Positions 33,571 to 42,829 of a stretch of 64,000 nt of DNA are shown piece after piece (position 1 is the first letter of the stretch; every line of letters begins with the position of its first letter). The position numbers were made by a program, and so were the translations under genes. Location: contig NZ_JAQBNR010000051.1 in assembly GCF_028288465.1 (NCBI RefSeq), positions 62,001 through 126,000 on the forward strand. Direction: 5' to 3'. The notes beneath the pieces were generated by a model that ran no database searches, was not told the DNA's origin, and saw only the letters and a program-made list of their open reading frames with translations. Source of the stretch: Ferruginibacter sp. GTDB lineage: Bacteria > Bacteroidota > Bacteroidia > Chitinophagales > Chitinophagaceae.

Positions 33571-34428
33571 CTACAGAGGAATCGGCAAAAATTTAGAATC
33601 CGCATTGGCAGCTTCAGGCATTTTTCCCACTTCAGCCCATCCCGATGTGGATTCAACAATGCAGAAATTAACGAAGTTCTTCATTGCACCCAGCGAACTC
33701 TTTTTGATCGAGAACTCAATAATTTTCTTACCGCCTTTGACGGTGATTGCTGAAAAATGCATCGCATCGCTAAAGCCTGCAACAGAAGCCCAATTCCAGT
33801 CGCCGGGAGCGCCTGCATGCTGCAGTACGTCGCCCCATCCACCAACAGGACTTCCTTCGCACAAATATTCAACCCCGGAACCAGCGGGATACATCCACGT
33901 ACTAAAACCTGTTGCCGGGTTATTGTCCGTGTCTATGTACAAATCAATAATCTCCATGTTCATATCCGTTGTTCCTTCAAGGTAAAAATTAATTGCCTGG
34001 CTGGATGCAAAGGTTTTGATGCCAGTCATACTGCTAACATAGGTGGCCGCATTTTCGTGTGTGTAGGGCACATACTGCCAATCACTGAAATCACCGTCAA
34101 TTTTTATATTGGGTCCGATGATACTAACAGTATCAATAAACGTGTTGCTTTCGGTGCCATTTTTTACAGTGAGCGACACCAGGAAATCACCCTTTTTTGT
34201 AAACACATGCTGCGGCGTTTTGCCAGTTGAAGTAACATTGCTGCCATCTCCAAAATCCCATAGATACTCTTTTGCACCGCTGGAAAAATTGGTAAAGTTT
34301 ACTTTATAGCCATCCGCCACATAACTGAATACAGCTTTCAAACCACTACCCGCTTTGTCTTTTTTACACGAGCTGCCGCTAAGCACCAGGGCAAGCAATC
34401 CAAATAAATAAATGATATTTCTTTTCAT
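33571..34428 (-). CDS. PKD-domain lipoprotein with CBM9-like C-terminal domain
   Basis: 285 residues. Lipobox at LVLSGSSCKKD. A PKD domain spans about residues 28-105 (YLWDFGDGSNVTSTGKTPQH is the hallmark). A second domain starts at about 112 with IDGDFSDWQYVPYT, the IDG-xxxDW start of carbohydrate-binding family 9-like modules. Anchored at the cell surface, it should bind a polysaccharide or glycan for the SusC/D locus. It is the last gene of the run susC-susD-DUF4832-this (19-base gap upstream). Confidence 0.82.
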   Translation of the reverse strand: MKRNIIYLFGLLALVLSGSSCKKDKAGSGLKAVFSYVADGYKVNFTNFSSGAKEYLWDFGDGSNVTSTGKTPQHVFTKKGDFLVSLTVKNGTESNTFIDTVSIIGPNIKIDGDFSDWQYVPYTHENAATYVSSMTGIKTFASSQAINFYLEGTTDMNMEIIDLYIDTDNNPATGFSTWMYPAGSGVEYLCEGSPVGGWGDVLQHAGAPGDWNWASVAGFSDAMHFSAITVKGGKKIIEFSIKKSSLGAMKNFVNFCIVESTSGWAEVGKMPEAANADSKFLPIPL

Positions 34429-34447
34429 ACTTTTATTTTTTAGTGTG

Positions 34448-35824
34448 TTAGTTTTTATTTATTATCAGTTGATGTTTCAGGTTATTCATGCCGCCATTTT
34501 CTTCTACCCATGTATCTGTATTGGCCAATCTTACAGCGTATTCTATTCTCGGTTTTAAGTTGGCTGCATTGTCGGCAATGCGCAGGTACATATCATACGT
34601 TCCTGCCGGAATGCCCGTTAGCGCAGGCGTTTCACTAACGGCCAGTGTAGCAGCAGGCTTACATGTACGCAGATCTGCGGCCAGTGCCACCTCGTACAAC
34701 GTGCCGGAAGTTTTGTCTTTTAATACCAGGTACGCATTCTTTTTATTATAGAGCGGAGCATATCCTTTGTTGATTATGCTGATGTCAACAGCAAGCGTGC
34801 CGTTGGCCGCAACTTGGTCGGGAAACTTAGCACTTACCAACGCCAGCCGGTAACCGAGGTAGGTATGAAATTCATCAAAGCAACCGGAATTTTTCCATTC
34901 ATTGATGGTTGCCGGATACCAGTCTAAATTCAGGTACGTCCACCGCAACCGTTTCATCTCATTTCTGCCTTCATTACAAGTGGGGTCATACCCATTTTCA
35001 GGCGGACAAGTTTCTCCACCGGTAGGAACATATAAGGCGTCATCGCTGATGTATTGTTTCTCCGCTGTTACATTGGTGTATGTTCCGTAATCAGTTCCAC
35101 CGGTTAAAAAACAGTCGTTGTGATGACCTACCCTTGCCCTTCCTTCGCTGGTATAGGCAATATCTGCCGTTACCGGTAAATTGCTGTTGAATATTTGCTG
35201 TTTGGCTGTGGGCGTTCTTACCTGCACCATAATTTCCTGTGGCAATACACTCAATAATTTGTTGAGTACCTGCCTTTCATTGTCTGCCGTGGCAAGCCCG
35301 TTCGTTGAACTGTGCCATTCACCCCATGCGCCGATAAAGCCCGCCTGAACGAAAGCAACCACATCTTTATTGGCCTCAAAAATGGGCCTCAGCTGATCCA
35401 GGTGCTGGGCGATGATCGTATACGGTGCATCGGTGCCACCAATACTATCGGTGTATGCAAAACGAAGTATCGCCTTCAGGCCGGCCACCCTTATTTTATC
35501 CAGATCGCCCTGAATCAAACTAAGTTCCGCAGCACCGATGGCTTTGTCTTTAAATGCTTCCAAATAAAAAAAGCGCAGCACCATGGATACATTTTGTGCA
35601 CGCATGGAGGCAAGCAAAGTTGCACTCAAGGGAGCTCCTTCAGAATGCACCTCCATGTTGTGCATAAAGCCCCTTTCCGGGTTGGGGAAAATGGCTGCCG
35701 AAATATCGTAGGTAATGGTATTGTCAACAACCGGCGGTGTTGTCGTTTTACTTTTTTTACAGCTTACCATACAGCACAATACCACACCGGAAAAAAATAT
35801 TCTATACCAGTTTTTCTTTTTCAT
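34448..35824 (-). CDS. DUF4832/DUF4874 lipoprotein, candidate glycan-active enzyme (copy A)
   Basis: 458 residues from ATG 35824 (a longer frame starts 6 codons up), giving a lipoprotein (LCCMVSCKKSK). DUF4874 (TIM-barrel-like, residues about 40-270) carries FPNPERGFMHN, LKAILRFAYT, FVQAGFIGAWGEWH, GHHNDCFLTGGTDYGTY and GGETCPP. DUF4832 follows with NWYP-type segments and a final beta-sandwich. The conserved Glu in GFIGxWGE and the Asp in HNDCF look like catalytic or sugar-binding residues (inference). It shares its architecture with the second copy at 41122-42621, the two flanking susC/susD. Confidence 0.82.
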   Translation of the reverse strand: MKKKNWYRIFFSGVVLCCMVSCKKSKTTTPPVVDNTITYDISAAIFPNPERGFMHNMEVHSEGAPLSATLLASMRAQNVSMVLRFFYLEAFKDKAIGAAELSLIQGDLDKIRVAGLKAILRFAYTDSIGGTDAPYTIIAQHLDQLRPIFEANKDVVAFVQAGFIGAWGEWHSSTNGLATADNERQVLNKLLSVLPQEIMVQVRTPTAKQQIFNSNLPVTADIAYTSEGRARVGHHNDCFLTGGTDYGTYTNVTAEKQYISDDALYVPTGGETCPPENGYDPTCNEGRNEMKRLRWTYLNLDWYPATINEWKNSGCFDEFHTYLGYRLALVSAKFPDQVAANGTLAVDISIINKGYAPLYNKKNAYLVLKDKTSGTLYEVALAADLRTCKPAATLAVSETPALTGIPAGTYDMYLRIADNAANLKPRIEYAVRLANTDTWVEENGGMNNLKHQLIINKN

Positions 35825-35852
35825 ACTCAATTTTACGTGCACGTATTTTTTT

Positions 35853-35975
35853 ATTTATCACGGTCGGTACCGAAGGTCAGACCGTGATAAATACGTAAAT
35901 TTTATTTTTGCGAAAGCATTTGCGGTCTGACCTGCGGTACCGACCGCAAATGACCTGCGGTGCCGACCGCAAATG
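35853..35975. repeat. Intergenic hairpin array with a 23-bp tandem repeat
   Basis: First hairpin ATTTATCACGGTC (35853-35865) / GACCGTGATAAAT (35880-35892) with a 14-base loop. Second hairpin CATTTGCGGTC (35917-35927) / GACCGCAAATG (35942-35952), also a 14-base loop. Then a tandem duplication of a 23-base unit (35928-35950 and 35951-35973, one difference). It sits between susD and the DUF4832 gene on the same transcript, and could act in RNA stability, partial termination or as a mobile repeat of the REP type. Confidence 0.75.
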
Positions 35976-35977
35976 TT

Positions 35978-37441
35978 TTAATTATATCCCGGGTTTTGAA
36001 TAAACTTGCCCTTGCCTTCACTCACTGCTTTTAAAGAAAACGGATACACCACCTTGTTGGGTCCTGTATAAGTGGACTGTGTAACTTCCTGGCAGCGGCT
36101 TACAAATTTTCCGTGGCGGATAAGGTCTGCACGGTACTGGCCATTCTCACACCAAAACTCATGGCTTCTTTCCAGTAAAATCAAATCATTAAATGCAGAC
36201 AAGGAACTGTAATCTGATAATTTTTTATCAGCAAGTCCTGCTCTTCTTCTTACTACATTGATTAATTCCATAGCCTCTTCTGTAGGTGTACCGGCATTGG
36301 CAATTGCTTCTGCTTTTGACAACAGCACATCAGCGTAACGATACATCACAATGTCTACTGTTGTAAGACCAGTTGTTCTGTCAGCATCCTGATTTAATTT
36401 TAATGGAATTGGCCCCCAATCGAGGATTGCACCCGGGCTGGCCCTGTTATAGGTAATGCCATCGGTTCCCGTAAATTCAGTGATCATCATTTGCTTTCTT
36501 TTATCATTCGCTTCAAAACGGTCGTAAAACCACCAGGTACTGGTGATGGTTCCAAAACCGCCCTTGGGTGCAAAGTTGGCGGGCAGCACCATCAGCTGCC
36601 ATTGATTTTCGCTGGTGCCTGCATAATCGCAGGGTATGGCCCATATTACTTCATGGCTATTTTTCGCGCCATCCAAATCCCACATGGCCGAATAATTGGC
36701 ATCGAGTGAATAGGCATTGTAAGCAATGATTTCGTCACTCAACGTTTTTACTTTCGCCCAGTTTTTTTCATGCAGGTTCAGCCTGATGTCAATCATTTTT
36801 GCCAGCGCTTTATTAAAGCGGCCATATTCACCATCCTGCGGTGCAGGTAAGTCGATGGCAGCTGCTTCCAGGTCTGCTTCAATAAAAGCCACCATTTCTT
36901 CATTGGTCAATCTTGCCAGCGGAGCTTCCTGCAAAGGGTTCTTTAAAATTTCCAGCGGGGCAATTACCAGCGGGCCGTACAAATCAAATAAAGTATAGGT
37001 CAGTAAACCTCTTGCACAACGAACATGTGCAATGGCTTTTTTCTTAAGCTCATCATTCACGGTTGATTTCTCTATCAGGTCAATCGTTAAAGTCATGCGG
37101 CTGATCTTGTTATAAAAATCATCATAGTACCGGGTGAACAATTGGTCTGTTGGTTTATAATTTTGCAGCGAGGCCAGCATCTGGTCGCCATATTTACCAT
37201 GCAGAATTTCTGTAGTGGCATCGCTTAAAAACATCACGCCCCTTTCTGAAGTAGAAAAAATGCCATCATACCAGGCGCCCCGTAACGGGTAATAAGCTGC
37301 ATTCACCATCGCATCCAGGTCAGCTGCAGACTTGGGAAAAATACTGGGGTTAATCTCCGCATAGTCAATCGGCACAAGATCTTTGGTACAACTGTTTAAC
37401 AGCAGCAATAATGGCAGCAGTAATAATTTATATAGTTTCAT
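35978..37441 (-). CDS. RagB/SusD family outer-membrane lipoprotein
   Basis: 487 residues. Lipobox in LLLLNSCTKDL. SusD-like TPR helices: IDLIEKSTVNDELKKKAIAH near residue 125 and the AEAIANAGTPTEEAMELINV block with RRRAGL toward the end, followed by the ERSHEFWCENGQYRADLIRHG SusD C-terminal motif. It is the cell-surface partner of the SusC channel and binds oligosaccharide. It starts 25 bases after susC and belongs to the same transcript. Confidence 0.95.
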   Translation of the reverse strand: MKLYKLLLLPLLLLLNSCTKDLVPIDYAEINPSIFPKSAADLDAMVNAAYYPLRGAWYDGIFSTSERGVMFLSDATTEILHGKYGDQMLASLQNYKPTDQLFTRYYDDFYNKISRMTLTIDLIEKSTVNDELKKKAIAHVRCARGLLTYTLFDLYGPLVIAPLEILKNPLQEAPLARLTNEEMVAFIEADLEAAAIDLPAPQDGEYGRFNKALAKMIDIRLNLHEKNWAKVKTLSDEIIAYNAYSLDANYSAMWDLDGAKNSHEVIWAIPCDYAGTSENQWQLMVLPANFAPKGGFGTITSTWWFYDRFEANDKRKQMMITEFTGTDGITYNRASPGAILDWGPIPLKLNQDADRTTGLTTVDIVMYRYADVLLSKAEAIANAGTPTEEAMELINVVRRRAGLADKKLSDYSSLSAFNDLILLERSHEFWCENGQYRADLIRHGKFVSRCQEVTQSTYTGPNKVVYPFSLKAVSEGKGKFIQNPGYN

Positions 37442-37465
37442 CTGTTTTATCTTTTAAGTATTTTA

Positions 37466-40400
37466 TTAAAATGTAAAATTTAATCCCGCCGTAAATGTTC
37501 TGATGTACGGATAGGCCGCAGTATAAGAATCTGTTTCAGGATCAACACCGGTATAAGGAGTGATCACAAAAAGATTCTGCGCATCTACATGAATACGGGC
37601 TGATGAAAAAACACGTTTTAAAATGGTATGCGGCAGGTTGTAACCGAGCGACACATTCTGCAACCTTACAAACCAGGCTTTCTGTAAAAAGAAATCACCC
37701 ACGCTGTAAGGTGAAAAACCCCAGAAAGAACTTGGCTGTGTGGTAGAAGGATTGGTTGGTGTCCACCTGTTTTTTACAGACCTTAATGCATTGTATCCTT
37801 CGGCATATACACCATAAGCGCTGATACCATATGCAGTGTAATTTGGATCTGCCAAACGACGGCCAAACAAGGCATTGAAATCAAAATTCAAAGAGAAATT
37901 TTTGTAGGTAAGAATGTTGGTGATACCGGCCATATAGCTTGGATCGGATGTACCCAACAGTCTTGTATCAGCATCATCAATCAACCCATCTGCTTTGCCT
38001 GTTCTTAAAAATCTGCCGTTGGCATCTACTGCAGGGTTGCCGTTGGCATCCCGCTGAAAGCCGTCTACGTCTTTGATCTTGATCATACCCGGTTTAAGCT
38101 CTGGTTGAGATGCAGGTACTTTTTCCCCTACCTGTAAAATACCATCAGAAATCCTGCTATAGACGGATCTGATCGGGTCATTGGCATTTTCATATACGGT
38201 AGGTTTCCAGTCGGGTGCTCTTTCTTTCCAGTTGTCTTTGTAACGGGAAAGCGCAAACATGGTACGCCATTGAAAGTTGGCAGTAGATATGTTGCGGGTA
38301 TTGATGGTGATTTCAAAACCACGGCTTTGCGTTTTACCAATATTGGCAATGATGGTATTTACTTCCTGGTAAGAGTTCAATGTTTTGGTAGCAAGCAAAT
38401 CAGAAATAACATTGTTATATACTTCTACCGATCCATCAATTTTTCCATCCAGCAAAGAAAAGTCTAAACCCAGATTGGTGCCGGTTGTGGTCTCCCATTT
38501 CAAATTTGGATTTTCAAGCCTTGATAAAGAAACGCCAATCATTCTTGCATCGCTTCCGGATAACCACGCCGGGTAAGCGCCATAAGCAGCAAAGGCATTG
38601 CTGTTAATGGTGGCATTACCTGTTTGGCCATAACTTACTCTCAATTTAAATTGAGATACTACGTTTTTCAGTGGCTTGAAAAAAGATTCTTCTGCTACAT
38701 TCCAGGCAAAAGCTGCAGATGGAAAAGTAGCCCATTTGTTATTAACGGCAAATACACTTGCGCCATCTGTGCGCACAGTTGCAGTTAGTAAATACCTGCC
38801 TTTAAAATTGTAATTGATACGACCAAAATAAGAAGCGATCAGGTTTTTGGAACCGGCAGAATTGGTGGGCAATTGGATGCTTCCTGCGCCGAGGTTATTC
38901 CATAAAAAAGCATCTGTAATAAAACCGGTTGCGCCGGCGCTGCTTAAACGGTTAACAAATGTTTGCTGCGAAACACCGGCCAGTAATTCAATTTTATGAT
39001 CGGTTAAAAATGTTTTGGAGTAGTTGGCGGTTGCTTCCAGTAAGTAATCATCCTTATCACCATTGCTGACAAAAGCCCTTCCATGTTCCAGCGCTCCGTG
39101 CAAGGTAGTGGTAGGGATATAACTTTGTCTTTTGGTATAGCCCCTGTCCATACCGGCCTTCAATTTAATCACCAAATCCTTTATGGGAGTAATGTCTATA
39201 AAAACATTTCCCAGCATTCTTTCTATCCTGCTTTGGTCGCTAATGGTTAATAAAGAATAAGGGTTGGGTTGCAAAGCCAGTTGCGGATTCAACGGATAGT
39301 TACCATCTTCATCAATGGCCTGTATATGCGGTCCCTGCTGAATTGCAGCCCGTATAACGCCGGAGTTTTCATATTGATCACCGCCCAGCTGGCTGTTATT
39401 ATTATCGATCCTGCTGGCAGTTAAATTCATACCCATTTTAATAAACTTGTTGATATCCTGGTCGATATTGGCCCTTACGGAATATCTTTTAAACCCGGAA
39501 TTTTTTACAATACCCTGCTGATCGTAATAGTTGCCCGATAACAAATAGCGGGTAGTTTTGGTACCACCTGAAACACTGATATTGTGTTGCGCCGTTGCAC
39601 CATCACGGGTAACAAGCGACAACCAGTCGGTGCCCCTGCCCACATTGTTGATGGCATTTTGTGTATATAATTTTTTGTACAAACCATTCACCGGGTTGGC
39701 TTCTGCTTCAGCCCTTGTGCGGGTGCCATAAGGAATTACATTGTTGTCAAAATCCCACTGCTCCTGTCCGGCTTCATTGCGCACCTGCATCCATTCATTT
39801 AAAGGCAGCACATCAAAAGGGTTGTTGTAATGCTGAAAAGAAAAATTATTGGAATACTGCACTTTAACAGCGCCTTCAGCACCTCTTTTTGTGGTGATTA
39901 AAATAACACCATTGGCTGCTCTTGATCCATAAATGGAAGTGGCACTGGCATCTTTTAATACATCGATCGATTGTATATCGTTTGGGTTGAAAGAATTTAA
40001 AATACTCTGCGTACCCGCCTGGTAGCGGCCGCCACTTTCCGGTTGCTGCAAATCCGAAATCGGAAAACCATCCACTACAAACAGCGGTGCGTTACTGGCA
40101 TTGACAGAACCTGCACCCCTGATTAGAATATCCAGTCCACCGCCCGGCTGCGCACTGTTTTGCCGGATGGTAAGTCCTGCCACTTTACCTTTCAGCATAT
40201 TGCCAATTTCAGGGCCGGAAGACATTACCAGGTCTTTTGCCTTTACTGATGATACAGCACCGGTAAGATCTTTTTTCTTTTGCGTGCCATAGCCGATGAT
40301 CACTACTTCATCCAGCGGTTTGTTAACAGCAGTTAAAGTGACGTCAACAACAGATTGACTTTTTACAGCTATCTCTGAATTGACATACCCGACAGATGAA

Positions 40401-40624
40401 AAAACAAGTAATGCATTTCCGTTAGGGACTTTGATGGTATAAGCACCATCCGTATTGGTACTGGTGGCTGTTGCTGCACCTTTCACAACCACTGTAACAC
40501 CAGCCAGCGCTTTGCCTTCCTTATCACCGGTTACTACACCAGTAACCGTGCGTTGCTGGGCCAGTGCTGTCAGGTTAAAACAGAGCAGCATGATAAACAG
40601 CCAATTTCTTTTAAGACATTTCAT
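37466..40624 (-). CDS. SusC/RagA family TonB-linked outer-membrane transporter
   Basis: 1052 residues. Signal peptide ends TALAQQ. A carboxypeptidase-regulatory-like domain (about 25-112) precedes the TonB box (DEVVIIGYG) and plug domain (GNMLKGKVAGLTIRQNSAQP, then VLKDASATSIYGSRAANGVI). The 22-strand barrel ends with a terminal Phe (TFTAGLNFTF). It imports oligosaccharides or other large nutrients through the outer membrane with TonB energy. The locus carries no classical glycoside hydrolase, so the substrate is unknown. A hairpin and a 13-bp LacI-like operator lie in its upstream region. Confidence 0.95.
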   Translation of the reverse strand: MKCLKRNWLFIMLLCFNLTALAQQRTVTGVVTGDKEGKALAGVTVVVKGAATATSTNTDGAYTIKVPNGNALLVFSSVGYVNSEIAVKSQSVVDVTLTAVNKPLDEVVIIGYGTQKKKDLTGAVSSVKAKDLVMSSGPEIGNMLKGKVAGLTIRQNSAQPGGGLDILIRGAGSVNASNAPLFVVDGFPISDLQQPESGGRYQAGTQSILNSFNPNDIQSIDVLKDASATSIYGSRAANGVILITTKRGAEGAVKVQYSNNFSFQHYNNPFDVLPLNEWMQVRNEAGQEQWDFDNNVIPYGTRTRAEAEANPVNGLYKKLYTQNAINNVGRGTDWLSLVTRDGATAQHNISVSGGTKTTRYLLSGNYYDQQGIVKNSGFKRYSVRANIDQDINKFIKMGMNLTASRIDNNNSQLGGDQYENSGVIRAAIQQGPHIQAIDEDGNYPLNPQLALQPNPYSLLTISDQSRIERMLGNVFIDITPIKDLVIKLKAGMDRGYTKRQSYIPTTTLHGALEHGRAFVSNGDKDDYLLEATANYSKTFLTDHKIELLAGVSQQTFVNRLSSAGATGFITDAFLWNNLGAGSIQLPTNSAGSKNLIASYFGRINYNFKGRYLLTATVRTDGASVFAVNNKWATFPSAAFAWNVAEESFFKPLKNVVSQFKLRVSYGQTGNATINSNAFAAYGAYPAWLSGSDARMIGVSLSRLENPNLKWETTTGTNLGLDFSLLDGKIDGSVEVYNNVISDLLATKTLNSYQEVNTIIANIGKTQSRGFEITINTRNISTANFQWRTMFALSRYKDNWKERAPDWKPTVYENANDPIRSVYSRISDGILQVGEKVPASQPELKPGMIKIKDVDGFQRDANGNPAVDANGRFLRTGKADGLIDDADTRLLGTSDPSYMAGITNILTYKNFSLNFDFNALFGRRLADPNYTAYGISAYGVYAEGYNALRSVKNRWTPTNPSTTQPSSFWGFSPYSVGDFFLQKAWFVRLQNVSLGYNLPHTILKRVFSSARIHVDAQNLFVITPYTGVDPETDSYTAAYPYIRTFTAGLNFTF

Positions 40625-40763
40625 TGCAATTCAGTTTTTGGTTTATAATATTTAAGCAATATTTTCTGTGGTAAACAGCAGCGGCTTCGCAAGGCGTCAG
40701 ATAAAAATGCTGTTACTTTTAGTGTTGCTAATTTGGAGGATAATCCCTTCTTAAAAAAATGGC

Positions 40764-40786
40764 AAAACCACTACACGGGTGGTTTT
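40764..40786. promoter_or_regulatory. Leader hairpin between operator and susC
   Basis: AAAACCAC / GTGGTTTT with a 7-base loop, about 140 bases upstream of the susC start. It may affect leader RNA or stop stray transcription; the T tract is weak on the minus strand. Confidence 0.4.
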
Positions 40787-40813
40787 TAAAATTGCAATCG
40801 TTTGTGTAAACAG

Positions 40814-40826
40814 GTAAAACGTTTGC
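40814..40826 (-). promoter_or_regulatory. LacI-like operator upstream of susC
   Basis: On the minus strand GCAAACGTTTTAC, a near-palindrome around a central CG. It is identical over all 13 bases to a site at 42776-42788 in front of the lacI gene. A weaker related site GCAATCGTTTGTG lies next to it at 40794-40806 on the plus strand. Confidence 0.65.
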
Positions 40827-41121
40827 TTAACTTTTAAACATTATTTTATTTGCAGAAGAAAGCGATTAAATAACGTAGCAAGTTATTTTTTGGGTACTGA
40901 ATTACCCGGCAAAAAGCTCATTGCCCTGTTGTTTATAAACCGAATCTTCAGGATGTATTACAAATTAAAAGCGGCAATTATTGCGGTGACAAAAATGAAT
41001 TATTTTAAAGTTTGCATTGCATAGCAATTGGCTGCGTAATCGCAGATTACAGGAGGTACTTGTACCCCGGCTTTAAGGGTAAAAAGCAGTTTTATACAAT
41101 CTATCAGTAGTGATGTTGAAT

Positions 41122-42621
41122 TTACTTTATGCGGATGATGTGATGAAGATCATTGTAGCCTGTTGTTTTCTCAGCCATATTTTCGTTGGCCAGCATTACA
41201 GCGTATTCGGTCCGAGCAGCAAGGGTTTCAGCAGCATCGGGTAAATATAAAAATAGCTGGTAATTACCGGGATTGATACCCGCAGGCAGTTGCAGCTTTT
41301 CTTGCACGTGGTGGGTGCCGCTAAACCAAAACCGCAGATCTGTTTTTAAAACAATTGAATATTCTTTTTGCGTTGCGCTGTTGCGCAAAATAATTTTTAA
41401 CGGCCTGGCATTATATGCTGCAGCATAACCAAGATTGGTGATTATAAAATCAATTATTAATGAACTTTTTTTATTCAGCTGCAACGGTAATATTGCTTTG
41501 CGTAAAACAAAGCGGTAGCCAAGATTTCGTTTGATGTTGTCGAGACAGCCGCTGCTATCCCAGTCATTGTTTACATCATTATTGTACGCTGCATTCAGGT
41601 AACTGTAATGCATGCTGCGCATTTCCTTTTCTGCATGGCCTGCGGGGGCACAATCATTCTGCGGACTAAAACTATCATCACATGTTTCTCCGCCAACCAC
41701 AGTGAATTTTGTATCCGCTTCAATGTATTTTCTAAGTACTGCGTTTGCCGGTTGTCTTGGCTGGGTAGAACTTCCATAATCATAAAAAGTACCATAATCA
41801 TCTTGGCCCGATAAAAAACAATCATTGTGAAAACCAATCCTTGATGCATTGGCATTATTAAACGCTGCTGTTATTTTAAGTGGTGCGCTTGTAGTTGGCG
41901 CCGACGGGCCGTATACAAACTTTTGTTTTATCTGTGGTGTGCGAACCTGTACCATCCTGCTTTTTGGCAAGGCATCCAGCAAAGCCTGCAGCAATTCATT
42001 CCGGTGACGCCAGCTGCTGTCAAGCACTTTTCCAATACCACTGTTGGATGCATCGCCAAAATAATCAGTAAAATAATTCTCGCCCCAGATGCCGATAAAA
42101 CCCTCCTGCAGCACGGCGATCACATCCGCGTTTTGTTGCAATAATGGCTTCAATTGTTGTATGTGATGGAGCGTGATGCTTCGTGGTGCATCCCCATACG
42201 GAGAACATATTTTATACTCATCCCCGCAGTTGCCTTCGTGCGAAGTATTGGTGTATGCAAAGCGTAAAATCATCTTTAAACCAGCTGACCGTACTGCATC
42301 AAAATCTTTTTGCAGATTGGCTAAAAATGCAGCTGACAAAGGTTGATTTTTAAACGTATCCAGTTCATAACCGCGGTAAATCAAACTAACTTTAACTGTG
42401 TAACTGGCTTTGGAACTGCGTTGCGGGTTATTGCGGTACGCTCTCAATTTTTCTGCATCCAGCACAACAAAATTGCTGGCCCTTGTTCCCGAAGGAATAT
42501 AGAAACCTCTTTCAGGATTTACAATATCTTCCTGGCTTTCTTTATATACAATTGTCTTGTTTTGGGCTGCTGCGATCATTACAGTAAAAATGCCTGACAG
42601 AACAAATACAAACTTTGTCAT
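41122..42621 (-). CDS. DUF4832/DUF4874 secreted protein, candidate glycan-active enzyme (copy B)
   Basis: 499 residues with a signal peptide ending at MIAAAQ, not a lipoprotein, so it is released or periplasmic, unlike copy A. The same landmarks appear: DIVNPERGFYIPSGT, LKMILRFAYTNTS, VLQEGFIGIWGENYF, GFHNDCFLSGQDDYGTF and GGETC. Copy A and copy B are clearly related but diverged, particularly around the WGE motif (WGENYF versus WGEWHS). It lies between susC and the LacI regulator that shares an operator sequence. The chemistry is unknown; a TIM barrel with conserved Glu and Asp suggests a glycoside hydrolase-like role (inference). Confidence 0.85.
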   Translation of the reverse strand: MTKFVFVLSGIFTVMIAAAQNKTIVYKESQEDIVNPERGFYIPSGTRASNFVVLDAEKLRAYRNNPQRSSKASYTVKVSLIYRGYELDTFKNQPLSAAFLANLQKDFDAVRSAGLKMILRFAYTNTSHEGNCGDEYKICSPYGDAPRSITLHHIQQLKPLLQQNADVIAVLQEGFIGIWGENYFTDYFGDASNSGIGKVLDSSWRHRNELLQALLDALPKSRMVQVRTPQIKQKFVYGPSAPTTSAPLKITAAFNNANASRIGFHNDCFLSGQDDYGTFYDYGSSTQPRQPANAVLRKYIEADTKFTVVGGETCDDSFSPQNDCAPAGHAEKEMRSMHYSYLNAAYNNDVNNDWDSSGCLDNIKRNLGYRFVLRKAILPLQLNKKSSLIIDFIITNLGYAAAYNARPLKIILRNSATQKEYSIVLKTDLRFWFSGTHHVQEKLQLPAGINPGNYQLFLYLPDAAETLAARTEYAVMLANENMAEKTTGYNDLHHIIRIK

Positions 42622-42775
42622 TGATTGATTGGTTTTAAATTATTGCAATTGCTATTATGCAATGGTCATACACTTCACCATACAAAAAGGTGATGTAAAA
42701 AATGTACAACATCCTGCATTAAAAATCCATGTGCATAAAGCGTTAAATTATACAAAGGTTTGCGGAGAAAACTAC

Positions 42776-42788
42776 GCAAACGTTTTAC
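42776..42788 (+). promoter_or_regulatory. LacI-like operator upstream of lacI
   Basis: GCAAACGTTTTAC, identical to the site at 40814-40826. It sits in the divergent spacer between copy B and lacI, so it could autoregulate lacI and control copy B as well as susC. Confidence 0.65.
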
Positions 42789-42829
42789 TGTTTTAACCAC
42801 ATTTATAAAAAACGATTTACTTTAGGGCC

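Larger units (their letters stand above)
40625..41121. other. 497-base susC leader region
   Basis: Non-coding. It contains a hairpin at 40764-40786 and an operator-like 13-mer at 40814-40826 (listed separately). No exact TAnnTTTG box was found. Confidence 0.55.

Noticed and set aside
35312..35887. 191-codon open frame opposite the DUF4832 gene
   Set aside because: Antisense shadow with no recognisable motifs.
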